A stretch of DNA of 64,000 nucleotides, from contig OY294048.1 of NCBI GenBank assembly GCA_958510825.1, positions 28,919,026 through 28,983,025 of the forward strand, in the 5' to 3' direction. Both the position numbers and the translations under genes were made by a program. This document shows positions 32,600 to 44,371 of the stretch, one piece after another; position 1 is the first letter of the stretch, and every line of letters begins with the position of its first letter. The stretch comes from Brachypterus glaber (Eukaryota; Arthropoda; Insecta; Coleoptera; Kateretidae). The notes below the pieces were generated by a model. That model searched no databases, was not told where the DNA came from, and saw only the letters and a program-made list of their open reading frames with translations.

Positions 32600-33205
32600 T
32601 TATCATATTTACTTTCAGTAACCTTAAAAAGTCCAATATACCAATTTTAGCGAAAACTACCCCTGGCCCCTCAGGGGGTGGATTTAGAAAAAATGTATTT
32701 AAGATTCAGTTTTAGCACCCTCAAAAACCTCAGTATATAAATTTTCAAGAAATCTACCCCCCGCCCCTCGGGTGCGGATTTAGATATTTTTTAATATTAG
32801 ATTCACCTTCAGCAACCTCGAAAACCCAAATATACAAATTTTCACGAAAACTACCCCCGCCCCTCAGGGGATGGAGTTAGATTTCTTTTATTGTCAATAT
32901 ACCAATTTTAACAAAAACAACCCCCCGTCCCTCAGGGGGTTGAGTTATATTTTTTTTATTATCAGATTTACTTTTAGCAACCTCAAAAACCTAAATATAC
33001 CAATTTTCACGAAAACCACCCCCATCCCTCAGGGGGTGAAATTATAAAAAAAATATTGTCAGATTTAGATTAAAAACTTTTACGAAAATAATAAAAGTAT
33101 TTAAAAATATTTACCTCGATTTATCCCCTCACCCCCTCGGGGGTGGAGTTAGAAAAATTTTTTTATCAGATTCAATTTAAGCAACCTTAAAAACCCCTAT
33201 AAAAA
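32600..33205. repeat. Tandem array, about six ~100-bp units
   Basis: Each unit has AGATTCA-TTTTAGCAACCT, CAAAAACC-AAATATACCAAT, TTTCACGAAAACTACCCCC and a CCCCTCAGGGGGTGGAGTTA-like hairpin. The CCTC(A/G)GGG core appears at about 32671, 32762, 32861, 32929, 33025 and 33132, so spacing varies from about 70 to 107 bp through internal deletions. A single related unit (ACCCCTGGGGTTAGAATTTT) occurs at about 51090-51145. Family unknown. Confidence 0.8.
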
Positions 33206-35042
33206 AATTTTCTATTTTTTGTAAAAAAAATGTATTTTTCCCAATAGGTTCAAATTTCCATGCAGTGAGCTATTTAGGGATCTTGGTATCCTATCTTCTC
33301 GATATATATTTCGAATTCCGTTAACAAAATTAACGAGTTACTTATATTAATAGAAACAATTGCAGTGAAACCCCTGAGTTTAATGATTATAGCGAGTAAA
33401 ATTCAAAAACAAAATAGTAGTTTTTTTTTTCAGATTTTCCAGTTATAAAGTCTCCATTTCGAAGAGATTCAATTCGGAACCAGTCGACTGTAGTCCAATG
33501 CTGTTTTATTGCAAATTGACATTATTGTATCATTACCATTAATTGGAATAAATTCAGTTATGACTCATCAACGTTGAAAATAAACACAGAAACATAGGCT
33601 TACGGAATAATTTTGCCGAATTATGAGGGAAATTTTTATAAAGGTCACTAAATCGAAACATTTGACGACTAATTTGTTACACACAACAATATTGAATATA
33701 CATATTAACTATAAATATGTAAATATATCGGTGTATTTCGAAGAAAATAAAAATGTAAATATTTAAAACCTCGCGTCAACGATAGAATCGACGCGGCGCC
33801 AATGCGAGCACTGGAAATTCGCCGATTACTGATCATTACATTCAACTCTTTTTGTTTTATTTTATTCCCGCAGTAATATTCATAGTAAAATTTAGTAACA
33901 TGAATGGATGAATCTTCAGTGCATTACTGTGGCATTGAGCAAAATTTAGATGTGAGCATTTTGTTAATATGGAATTCTACGGATTTTTAGCCCACATTGG
34001 TTTTTAAATATTTTTAATTATTATTAGTTACTAATATTTTTTATTCAAATATTTATTTAAATATTTGGTTTTACAATGTAAAATAGTAACAATATTTGAA
34101 AACTGCTCTTTATTTTAGCACCCTGACTTGGTAACCAAAAGTCCAAACCATTAAGCAGCTCGGCCATTTTGAAAGAAAAAAATTTGATTTTTTTTTAAGG
34201 TTGTCCATTTATTTATATCGTGCCGTGTTGAAAAAAAAACTTGTGCTTAAAAAAAAAAGGAAAACCAAATAGACTTACCTTTTTAAAAAATTTCTGTAAG
34301 CAACTTCTACATTTTTTAAAAAATTATGAAAAAAATCAGGGATGATACTCTTACCCCAGTGAACAAATTTGGGGGGTGAGACCTCAAAATTTTTCATTTT
34401 AAAATTTTGGTGGGCCATATTGTTGTTATTTAATAATATGACATAATATGTCAATGTCGAACCTTTTAGAATTTTATTTTGGTCAAAAGTTTACTTATAT
34501 AGCTGGAAGAAAATAGCATCCAGCTTCAAGAATTCAAAATTTTAAATACTGTCAACTGAACTTTTTGGATATTTTTTTGTCAAAATTAATTGAGACCCCC
34601 TAGCCAAAAGCAATGCAGCTTATTTGAGGCTCTGCATATCTTTGTAGTATATTACAAATAAATAAACAAATAAAAATAAAATGTTGTTAAAATTTCCGAC
34701 TCACCTAAAATTGATGTAGCTCCTCTTTAAAAATTTAAAAAACAAAATACAGTCAGATAAATACCTAATGTTTTAATTTCCATTACGTTAAAAAAATCCT
34801 TTTTTTGAAAATTTGACAGCAAAAAAAAATTTTTTTCAGTGTAAAAAAAATGGAGGTCGATATTTAAAAAAATCTTCCAACGTCTCAAAAGCACATCCTT
34901 TTTTTATAACTGACCCGAATTTGATTCAAAATATTCATAAAAGCAAATTCTGCAGTCATTTGTTTTTCTAAAACACCCTGTATATAAAGTAGCCCAAATC
35001 TGAAAAAAGATTCAGCCTTTATTATATTATTTACAGCGACTG
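33206..35042. other. AT-rich, no gene recognised
   Basis: There is a short GC-richer patch (GACGCGGCGCCAATGCGAGC) at about 33791-33810 and an AACACCCTGTATATA motif near 34970. The AATCAGGGATGATACTCTTA segment at 34335 resembles 16078-16095 inside the hAT element. Nothing else is supported. Confidence 0.4.
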
Positions 35043-36124
35043 CACTAGAATAATATTATACGGTAGTTTCGAATTTTATTTTTGTTTTTAAATCGTCCTA
35101 GACAAAAAGTTCTTGGTTATAAATTTTTTTCATGAAAAAATAAGCAACTTTTTTTTATGTCCGACCATCCGTCTGTCCGATATCACGATTTTTGTGAACA
35201 CAATAACTCAAGAACGAATAATCCGATTGACTTTTTTCAGGAAAAATCAAGTTCTAGGAGGGGAAGCTCCCTATTGTTTTTGAAAGTAATCCCCCCAAAA
35301 ACATAAAAGTGATAGGGGGTAAACTTTTAAAATAATCGAAAAAAGCTGAAAGAATATCCGATAAACGTAAAATTTTCAGGAAAATTAACTTTTATTATAA
35401 TTCTACCAATTTTGAAAGTAATCTCCCCAAAAACAACAAGGTTATGGGGGGTTAAACTTAAAAAAATAAAGTTCGAAAGTCTATATCTCCAAAACGTTAT
35501 ATTCTAGCAAAAACTGTATATAACATTTTTGTAGGGCTTAAAAAGAGCTTTCATTGGAAATATATTTTTTTGAAATCGAGTTATGAAAAAAAAAATCATT
35601 TTAGGGCGTTAAAACAATGTATTTTAGGAAAAAATATTTTATAACATTTTTTGAGCTATTTAAAAAAATCTTTCATATAAGTACTAAATTAATAAAATAC
35701 AATAATAATTAAGTCGATTAAATTTTTAAAATACAATAATAATTAGGTCGATTATAAACAAAAAATGTTCAAAATATGCATTTTACCCATTTTTACTCGC
35801 TTACCACCAATCGTTTACCCCAAAATCTAATCATCTTCGAAATATGATCATATGATAAGAAACAATATTCAAAAAACTGCTTGTCGATATGTACCATGTA
35901 CCATGGTTTATTGGTGTATTTTTTAATAAACGAAATTGAGTGAAAATGCATGTTTTGTATTCTCAAATCTTACTTGACCTTCAGCGGATTTTCGGGTTAA
36001 TCATGCGCAAACGAGTTGTTTATTTAATGTCAAATGTAAATATATTTTTTTGTAGGCAGATTATGTTCTTAGGTTTCTTTTCCACATTTTTTTGAAAAAA
36101 AAAACACATGTAAACACATATATG

Positions 36125-36743
36125 ACATAATGACAGTCACAGTGACTGTGAAAGTGACACAGTGAGAGTGAAAATGACAGTTTTAGTAATAGTTTTGTGA
36201 CAGTTTAAATGACTGTGACAGTGACAATGACATTGACATTGAAAATGACAATCACATTGACAGTCATGATGATATTACTAATGACAATGGCAATTACAAT
36301 GACAACGATAATGACATTGACAATGACAGTAAGAAAGGTAATGGTAATGGTAACGGTAATGTATTTAATTATAATTATTTATTTATGTAGTTAATGTTGT
36401 AGCAATTCCAATGCCCACGACAACGAAAAACGGTGACAAACATGACAACAACTACAACAATAACAATAATGACAACAATGACAACAACGGCCACAATGAC
36501 AACAATGACAGTGACAGCGAAGTGACAGTGAAATGACTGTGACAGTGACGGTAAAGTTACATTGACATTGACATTAACAGTGAAAGTGACAGTAGCAGTG
36601 GCAGCGGCAGTGACAATGACAATGATAATGACGATGACAATGACAATGACAATGACAATGACAATAACAATGACAATGACAATGACAATGACAATGACAA
36701 TGACAATGACAATTACAATGACAATGACAATGACAATGACAAT

Positions 36744-36797
<54 letters not shown>

Positions 36798-37045
36798 TAC
36801 CACGACAATGACAAGGACAACGACAAGGACAACGACAAGGACAGTGACAAGGACAACGATAACAATAACGACAACCACAACGACAACCACAACGATAACG
36901 ATAACGATAATGATAATGACAACGATCACGACCACAATGACAATGACAACGACAACCACAATGATAATGGTAATGACACGACCACAACTACAACGACAAT
37001 CACAACGGTAACTATAATGGTAACGGTAACGGTAATGCCTACTTA
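36125..37045. repeat. Degenerate TGACAA/CGACAA hexanucleotide array
   Basis: About 0.9 kb is built from six-base units. The type shifts along the array: mixed TGACAG units at first, near-pure AATGAC units at about 36625-36745, AACGAC units to about 36795, then AAGGACAACGAC and AACGATAATGAT units, ending in GGTAAC units. The long open frames here on both strands (Thr/Met-rich, Val/Ile-rich, Cys/His-rich) are a consequence of a repeat length divisible by three and are not genes. Confidence 0.95.
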
Positions 37046-37309
37046 CAAGCATATTTTACAAAAATGTATTTCCAAACTCATGCAAATTGTGACATTTTTC
37101 ATATTCGTTTCGTAAGATGAGAACAATAAATTAATTTAGTTAATAAAAAGCCAAAGCTTTAACAGCTTTAATATTAAGAAGTAGACTTTATTAATAAAGT
37201 CTGTTAATAGCTATTAATATACTAAAAGAATATTGAATATATAAAAAAGCAAAATTAAGTTAAGCCACGATGCGTTAATCTTAAATGGCTGTGCAGTGCA
37301 GAAATGAAC

Positions 37310-37445
37310 GGTTATGGCATGTCGTTTCCAGGCGTTAGACGAACCCGGTTATCAGCTAAAACGGGGAAGCTATACGTTACATCGCACCCTTCAGAAATAT
37401 TTGACATATGTAGGTCAATGGCAAGTGAGCTGATAACCTCAGACT
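37310..37445. other. GC-richer island inside the foldback
   Basis: This patch stands out in base composition and contains CCGGTTATCAGCT and AGCTGATAACC about 80 bp apart, a potential hairpin. No open frame of note. Function unknown. Confidence 0.3.
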
Positions 37446-38246
37446 AAGAACGAAATAAACTTTCTTCATTATCTTTAGGGAGTGGATTTTTTTGTAGCAA
37501 TGATGTCATTTGACAGAATTATCTGCAGGATTTCTATGTTAGTATCCTAATTTTTCAACTATCATCTAAATGATTGTAATTTTAAACAAGTCGTGAAGAT
37601 ATGTAATACTACGCATTCCATTATACATATACTATTAAGTGAATAATAATTACAGTAAATGGTATATTGCATTTTCCCAAAAAAAATCAACCATTTTTTT
37701 TAATTTTGCGAAAAACGAAAAAAAATTTCTAAAAAAAAATAAAAAAAAAACAAAAAAACATTTTTTTTTTATTTTTTTTTTGTGAAAAACAAAAAAAAAT
37801 ATAAATTCTTAATTTTTTTAAAAAGTTTACCCCCCCCCCCTTACTTATTTTTGGGGGGATTACTTTTAAAATTGGTAGAATTGTTATCTTTTCTGATAAA
37901 GTTACGGAATTTTCTAACAGCTTTTTTCGATTTTTTTAAAAGTTTAACCCCCCGTATCTTGTTTGTTTTTGGAGGGATTACTTTCAATAGGAATATTCCC
38001 CTTATACAACTTGACTTTTCCTGAAATTTTCGAGTCGATTGGATTATTCGTTCTTGAGTTATCGTGTCTACGAAAAACGTGATATCGGACAGACCGACGC
38101 ACGTAACGAAGGACAGACTGACGGATAGACGAATATTTTCAAAATTTATTTTTTCATGAAAGACATTTGTATCCAAGAATTTTTTGTCTACGACATTTAT
38201 GGCGATTTTGGAAAATTCGAAATTACCGTATAATACTACTCTAGCG

Positions 38247-40185
38247 CTACGCGCTTTGAATATTAAAATAAAGGAACACGTGTTTTTGTTTTTGTTTCGT
38301 AATTATCTACCTGTAAAGTAAATGTAAATATTAAATAAAAACTACTTTTAAGATGTACCCTTAGGATGGTCATAGGACTCATTTCCGTACCAACTTTTTT
38401 TTTCATAGAATTACCTCTTAAATTTCTTGAAGCTATTTCTGAATAACCCTGTATATACAAAAAAAAATAGCAATTGTACCCGATTTTTGTTATTTGACAA
38501 GTTTAAAGAAACTGTGACAGTAACATAACATTTCTTAAACCTCGCACCCCAAGTAGCTTTCCAAGGTAAAAGTTAAATTTCTTTTTGAATTTAGCTTTCA
38601 TTCTAAAGATTTTTTTTTTAAATTTAGTTTTCGTACCTTTCTTAGTTTTTGGCTGAGATATGTCTTAAGTCTAAACTTATTAACTGGATATTGCAAAAGT
38701 CGATATGTGGAAGATGAGGGAACAATAATTTATTATAGACATATCAAGAATAACTTTAGACGTGGGTTATTCCCCAATATACAGGGTGATCAATAAACGG
38801 CATGCCAAAATTTAAGTGGTGGTTCTACATTCAAAAATATAAAAAAAAAATTCCTATACAGGTTGGTCCGGAAATAAGCCCTTAGGGGACTACAACCCTT
38901 TAAAATTGTAATAAAAAAAAGGTTTTTAATTAATAACTCTGGTACCCTTTAAGCTAGAGCGACGAGATTTTGCACGTATACTAGTAATAATAAGAAGAAT
39001 AAGTTTATGTTAATTTATTTTTTTGAGTTTAACCACAAAATATGTGAGGTTTGACATATTTTTGCCCCAAACTTTTTTATGTGCATTTTTTTTTGGATTT
39101 TTTGTAAAAAATATAGATTCTTTGAGTAAAAATACATAAAAAATGTCATATAGTGTAACACTGTAGGATCAACCTTTTTCAAAAGAAATGCATTTAAGTG
39201 TAAGTAACATTTTCTGCCAACAAAAATGTTACTTTAGAGGCTATTACTCCTTCAATATTAAATTTAGGTGTTTTGGTGAAGCACACTTTTTTGCTCAGTT
39301 TTAAATGAAGAATCAGCATCAAGAATTTTATTCATGCCTCTTTTTGTTCCCCATTCAAGATAAAGATAAAGATTAAGGTGGATCTAGAAAACTAAATATA
39401 TTTTTGGATGGCAGTTGCTTTTAATTTTCCTTTATTTTTTTAATTTAAAAAGTAAATCTCGAATTAAACTAATGAATTTTCGTAATAAGTATGAATTACA
39501 GTAATACAATGTAGGTAGGATAAAAAAGTCCAAATTTTTCAAAAATTAGATTTTTATACTACATTCCGAGGGCTATCAAATAAGGTACACAGCATGGTCA
39601 AAGTCTTATTTAAAGTTTTGTTTTTTAACGATAAAAATGGATTTTTGGATTAAAAAGTCAAAGGTGCATCTGTTGGTGGAGGGGGGTAAAAAGGGGGTTT
39701 CTCTTTTAGTTTTGAGTTAAACACAAGCATCTAATATAAACCGTAATACCCTAAAAGTTTAAATATTAGCTTTTATTAATAATTACCAAATTCACTTAAT
39801 ACAAAATATAGATTTTTATAATAATTATTAGGGCTTATACCGGCAAATAAGGTGTTTCTAATTTTCGCAGCTCTAGGTGAAAATTAACTGTTTTTACGAT
39901 AGGACATCCTTGCATCCACAAAAAGTTAAATAACCTTAAATAAATGTAAAAGGCTTCTGGTAGAATCTCAGCAAACAAACGATCTACTTGCAAGCCAATC
40001 GAACCTTGCATTTTTCATTTTGGAGCCCTGGTTACAATCAATTTTTTCCCAAGCTGGCAAGACCGGTGTAACAGATTTATAGCAAGAAGGTAACTAAAAA
40101 TAAAATTATATATATGTGTATACTTGGGTAAACAGAAAAGATATTATCTACCTATAGATTCTACAGTATAGAAAGAACAGTAATT
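38247..40185. other. AT-rich, fragments of repeats
   Basis: CCCTGTATATACA at 38447 and ATACAGGGTGATCAA at 38780 are terminus-like motifs also seen elsewhere. The 39070-39220 segment (TTTGGATTTTTTGTAAAAAA, ACTGTAGGATCAACCTTTTT, AAATGCATTTAAGTGTAA) resembles the centre of the foldback at 44961-46430. No gene. Confidence 0.4.
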
Positions 40186-40302
40186 ATATACCGAGGTAGA
40201 GAAGACATTTTTTATAGCCGAGCCTATTAAATCCCGAGCTGCATAGCAGCGAGGGATTTAAGAGTAAGAGGCTATATTAGTCTTCTATACCGTAGTTTAT
40301 AT
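40186..40302. mobile_element. Short hairpin MITE
   Basis: ATATACCGAGGTAGAGAAGAC pairs imperfectly with GTCTTCTATACCGTAGTTTA. TATAGCCGAGCC pairs with GAGGCTATAT, and TTAAATCCC with GGGATTTAA, around a GCTGCATAGCAGC core palindrome. 117 bp, similar in architecture to 5033-5146 and 7501-7626. Confidence 0.75.
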
Positions 40303-40307
40303 ATTAG

Positions 40308-40742
40308 TTTTTTCACTACTAGCACTATTTAACTATTTTTATTTAAATAATAAAATAAATTATTAACAGAAATGATATTTCTTGAAATTTTCATAAAAAA
40401 ATAAAGTAGCCTTGATCAATGACATTTGCTCAAATAAATACTTTGAGCCGACGTTTACGAAAATTTAGTTTTTTTTTTTATTTTTTTATATTTAGCCAAT
40501 TATTGATTGTATTATTTGGTAATAATTATAATTAATTTTATTTAATAAATAAAAAGTTAATTAAAGCTATTTTCTTGGGTTTAATTAGTAAAAATTGCAC
40601 AAAGAACTGAAAGTGACAGAAATCAATTGTTTATAAAATTTACTCCTACTAGGAGAGAAAGAAATATTGCTATAGGTAAAATTGATTACACAGTCTGAAA
40701 ACATGATAAATAATAGTACGTTCTAAAGCTAGTAGTGAAAAA
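40308..40742. mobile_element. TIR element with TTTTTCACTACTAGC ends
   Basis: TTTTTCACTACTAGC at 40309-40323 is the exact inverse of GCTAGTAGTGAAAAA at 40728-40742. The interior is AT-rich and non-coding. It lies between two hairpin MITEs. Confidence 0.6.
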
Positions 40743-40880
40743 TAGTATATTGTTTTACTAAGAGGAAAAGTTAAGCTTTTTTTACTAGTATGTAGAATTT
40801 ACAGACGACGCGAAGCGGAGTCCGGAAACTACAGACGAGTAAAAAAAAGCACCTTTCCTCTGAGTGAAACATACTATTTT
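40741..40880. mobile_element. Short hairpin MITE
   Basis: AATAGTATATTGTTTTACTA and TGAGTGAAACATACTATTTT are inverted, as are AGAGGAAAAG / CTTTCCTCT and TTTTTTTACT / AGTAAAAAAA. The loop is GC-rich (ACGCGAAGCGGAGTCCGG). Confidence 0.75.
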
Positions 40881-42049
40881 TTCTTCAAGCATCCTATATA
40901 TTTTTTTTAAATATTAATTTTTGAATTTAATTTATTCAGTAATAAAGTATGTTTTAATTTAATTTTAAATAAAACCCTTGCGAAATAAACATAAACCTTC
41001 CTTAGCTCATTTTAAATTTTTTCGTAGGCTAAATCGTACACTTTTCGTGATTTCGATGGTAACTTGTCTAATGTAGCATTTGCAATTTCGGAGAGATTTG
41101 TAGTAAGTCCAAACCATATATTCTTCTTCAATCATTTTTAATCAATTTCACACAAGGTTTTTGCAAAAAGAATCTCGAGTCAATCACCTGTTTACATAAT
41201 AAACAAACAAGTTTGAAGTATGGCTGTCATCAAAGTCAAAGAGTGCCGCCGCCAGTGGAGGTTTTGCTATCTTTTTTTTACGGCGTACAACAATGACCTC
41301 ATTTTTTTACTTCTAACTAGTGTGTTCAGTTATAAAATATGAACATTTTAGTACGCTTGAAGAAAAAATTATCTACCTAGAGATTTTATAGTATAGAAAG
41401 AAAAGCCTTTTATCTAAGTAGTGTATTTTTATTTGCTTTTTACTCCGACCTTTTATGACTCATATTAAAATTGACACATAATTTTCACGGTATATGTTCA
41501 CAAAGTGTGATAAATATGCGTGTTAAAGGGCTGTAAATCACAATTACTAAATACCCTGGCCTATGTCCATTTGTAGTGGTATAATATAGAATTAAGGGTT
41601 CAACGAGCATTTCACATAATGTTAGGCCACAGAAATCTTGGGGTTGAGTTTCGCAGGGTCAAGGAAATGACTCAATATTACATTTAAATATGGTTATTAA
41701 AGTGAACAGCAAAATACATAGTACTTTACATAATTATTATTTGTTATAGAATCGTGACTTTTCAAATACATTTTAGAAAAAATGTAAGCTCGACTAGTTT
41801 AAATTTAATCATATTTACCAACTCACTTATGATCACGTTAGTAATAAAAATTTTATTTTGTATTTTTAATACGATTTTTTTTACTATTAGAAATGCCATT
41901 ACGTCGCGTAATAAAGCTGTATCTGTCACAAAAGTAGTTTTGAGATACAGCGATTTAAAGATTTAAATTGCTTTGTTTTAATCATATTTATACTTAAAAC
42001 AAAATAACTTTTATGAAAGCTACTAACAATGTGCCTGCATTATTCTTAA
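40881..42049. other. AT-rich, nothing recognised
   Basis: GTAATAAAGCTGTATCTGTC at 41911 resembles the inverted-repeat termini at 43069 and 43905. A chance open frame at 41754-41966 has no protein-like features. No gene. Confidence 0.4.
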
Positions 42050-42309
42050 TTAACCCTCAACTGGTGACCTGACTAAAACTTAACACAACTGGTGACGTGG
42101 TGCCACGGACCCCATATTTCAGATTTGAAAAAAAAAATGATTTACTTAAAATTTTCATTATGGTTTAGTAACAGTGTGCACCTTAGTTGTTATTTAATAT
42201 TCTGGTATAGTAATTAGCTTCCAAAAAATTATCAAATGGAGACATTTAAATAAAATACAATTTAAGTCAAAAAAAAAACAGGTGATTTTGCATGACTTTG
42301 GTTTATGTA

Positions 42310-42758
42310 TCAAATAATTAAAACTAAATGCTGAAAAAAATATTTTTAATAAAAAACAATAAATAAACAATATATTCTACAATATAAAAAATTAAAAATA
42401 CACAAATTTTTACCTGACAGCCGACGCATATTGGTACGTGACAAAATTTACATTGAACGTTGGTTTTCTTTTCTGCCCTCCTAGGGCATATGCCACAACG
42501 TTTTCTTTTTTGTCTTTTTTTGTCTTTTGTCTTTTTTTCTTTTTCTGCTTTGTCTATTTCTTCATTGATGTCTAGATTTAGATTTTCTCCTATGTCACCA
42601 TTTTCACTGCTACTCATTTCCAATTCTGTATCTGTGACAACATCCTAAGTAAAATCTTCAATAGCCTCTTCTTCGGTTTCTAGTTCATTAAACCATTCAA
42701 GGACAGTTTCCTCAAACTTGGGATCGTCAACGTGAACAGATTTGCGACAACTTGCCAT
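42310..42758 (-). pseudogene. piggyBac N-terminus joined to C-terminal zinc domain, no catalytic core
   Basis: The frame starts MASCRKSVHVDDPKFEETVL at ATG 42758-42756 and continues through an acidic stretch (ELETEEEAIEDF), as in piggyBac N-termini. A single in-frame TAG stands at codon 38 (42647-42645). It then passes a Lys/Glu-rich linker and enters RKRCGICPRR, VQCKFCH and ICVGCQ: three CxxC pairs typical of the C-terminal cysteine-rich domain that binds element ends. The exon closes at CAG|GTAAAA (42414/42413). A pyrimidine-rich acceptor TTTTTTTCAG (ends 42331) would splice to CATTTAG..., supplying a His and a stop at 42310 after an 83-nt intron. About 121 residues would be encoded against roughly 550-600 for a full transposase. 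The DDD catalytic region is absent. If the stop were suppressed or polymorphic, the product could bind but not cut; that is inference. Confidence 0.75.
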
Positions 42759-42761
42759 GAC

Positions 42762-42954
42762 CTAAAATATAACATAATTGGTGACGTGGTACCTCTACGG
42801 ACCCCACACGAAATTAACGTATGTTTATCAGAAGTAATGTTACTTACTGCGTGCTTTCACGTCGGGCGCTGCAGCTAGAATACCCAACCTGAACACTCAT
42901 GAAACGAGAAGAAAATTGGCTCATGCGCACTCGAGATATGAAACAATTTTTATA
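42762..42954 (-). promoter_or_regulatory. TATA box and 5'-UTR intron of the piggyBac-derived gene
   Basis: On the minus strand TATAAAAA lies at 42954-42947. About 100 bp downstream, GTAAGTA (42847-42841) is a consensus donor and TTATATTTTAG (ending 42762) an acceptor. The 86-nt intron ends three bases before the start codon (GTCATGG). Several upstream ATGs occur in the putative first exon. Splicing is inferred from consensus signals only. Confidence 0.5.
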
Positions 42955-43068
42955 TGGTGGGGTCATGAATGGCACCACCTCACCAGTTAAGGGTTAACAT
43001 GTTTTTAACTCATACTATTAATTTTTATTATTTATAAATGTGATGTTTTGTAACTAAGTGTATTTTAA

Positions 43069-43928
43069 ATCAGAATAATAAAGCTGTAACTGAAAATATA
43101 TATTATAAGTCAAATATCTTTTACGGCGATTCACTTATACATAAAAGACTATTTTTATTTGACTAACTATGTCTTTCGATGTTATGTAACAGCGTAATTT
43201 CGATTGGAATAATAACTTGGTAACTGCCGAATATTGCTTTTATACCAAATACCTTCTGCGGCGAGGGACTCATATATGAAAATTATTATTTTTTAGACTA
43301 ATTTGACACTTCTGAATACAAAATTAATAACCATTCTTTTAAAAAATGTAGTTAGTTAAAAAAATTAAAAATATTTATTTTTTTTACGTTTTTCGAGGTT
43401 TTATATGCAAAAAAGATAATTTCCGTAAAAAAAATCTATCTGTCGGTCTGTCTGTTTGTCCGTCTGTCTGTCCAAGAAGATTATTTTGGTTAAAGTCGGG
43501 GTAAGTAAGGGGGTTCAATGGGGTAAAAGAAAGTTTTTTCATAAATATTTTTTTTTAATTTATTTTATGTTTTTCGAAAAAGAAACTTTTATTAAAAAAA
43601 AATTAAACACTTTTTTTTTTGAAAAAAAAATTATTTTTAGTTTTTTTTTTCTAAATTGTTTAGTTTTTCAAAAAAAAAAGAATTAACTACAGGAGAAATT
43701 ATTATTTTGTTGGCAGCAGTATTTTATACTGATTTTGCAGATACAGTTTTATTATTCTCAAAGTTTTATAAACAAGCCAGCAGATACAACTTTATTACAT
43801 TCGTATCTCGCTTAATATACTGAAGTACATAATATTTTTACACGAGATAAAGATGATAATACAGACAAAAAAAATGCTAACAGCACATTTTTTTTCAAAA
43901 AATGCAGTTACAGCTTTATTATTCTGAT
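43069..43928. mobile_element. Foldback element with perfect 24-bp inverted ends
   Basis: 43069-43092 (ATCAGAATAATAAAGCTGTA + ACTG) is the exact inverse of 43905-43928. Related internal motifs GCAGATACAGTTTTATTATT (43736) and GCAGATACAACTTTATTACA (43780) lie near the right end. A CTGTCTGTTTGTCCGTCTGT tract at 43448 links it to the GTCCGTCTGT repeat family. Non-coding. Confidence 0.65.
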
Positions 43929-44196
43929 GCGACCATTAGTATTTTTAGTATAGTTACCTTAAGAGTATCTATAAAGCGTACCTTCGATGCTATTAAGATA
44001 TTGGTATAACTTAATTAAAAAAGGTTTAAAATTACACATTGCAGTAATTTTAACCAACTATTTTTATTACACATTGAAAATCAAAAAATTAAAATTGGGT
44101 GACTCTTAAGGTTTTTTAATAGGCCTTTTTATTGAAAGGAATATAAAAAAAAAACAGTTTTATTGTCAGACAACACTGCCCTACAGTTTTTGCAAA

Positions 44197-44371
44197 GATA
44201 CAAGTAGCTTAGAAAACAACTTTACACCACTATATTTCAAGAATGCTTTGACATAGAATTTGAAATTTAAAACAAATGTTTTGTACTACTTTTGTTCCAA
44301 ATTTAAAGTCTCTGGGTCAAAGCGTTTTTGAAATATCGTAGTGTAAATTTGTTTTGCAAGCGGCTTGCATC
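44197..44371. mobile_element. Hairpin MITE, family B copy 1
   Basis: GAAAACAACTTTACACCACTATATTTCAAGAATGCTTTGACATAG-type left arm pairs with the CTGGGTCAAAGCGTTTTTGAAATATCGTAGTGTAAATTTGTTTTGC-type right arm (shown here by landmarks TTTCAAGAATGCTTTGACAT and GTCAAAGCGTTTTTGAAATA). The same elements occur in the hairpin at 55513-55689. Confidence 0.7.

Larger units (their letters stand above)
35043..38246. mobile_element. 3.2-kb foldback element enclosing a hexanucleotide array
   Basis: The left arm begins near CTAGAATAATATTATACGGT with TTTCGAATTTT. The right arm ends with AAAATTCGAAATTACCGTAT followed by AATACTACTCTAGCG, the inverse. Pairing continues through the GTCTGTCC...AACTCAAGAACGAATAATCC zone (35180-35225 versus 38043-38105) and the CCCCCCAAAAA zone. 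Between the arms lie unassigned AT-rich sequence and the GACAAT-type array. Another half-copy in direct orientation is at 46748-47060. Confidence 0.8.
42054..42993 (-). mobile_element. Internally deleted piggyBac element with a small spliced gene
   Basis: TTAA at 42050-42053 and 42994-42997 flank CCCTCAACTGGTGA and TCACCAGTTAAGGG. The motif GGTGACGTGGT followed by CACGGACCCC or TACGGACCCC occurs at 42085-42112 and 42779-42807, with an inverted version at the right end (GGGGTCATGAATGGCACCAC). These are plausible transposase-binding subterminal repeats. The 940-bp element carries a minus-strand gene for the N-terminal and C-terminal parts of the transposase without the catalytic core. It is flanked by AT-rich repeats and lies 76 bp from the 24-bp inverted repeat that starts at 43069. 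Confidence 0.9.

Noticed and set aside
36125..37045. CRISPR-like regular repeats
   Set aside because: Repeat units are contiguous six-base units without unique spacers, and the DNA is eukaryotic.
36375..37052. Long open frames across the GACAAT array on both strands (up to 225 codons)
   Set aside because: A six-base repeat keeps several frames open automatically. The translations are two- to three-residue periodic peptides without any domain.
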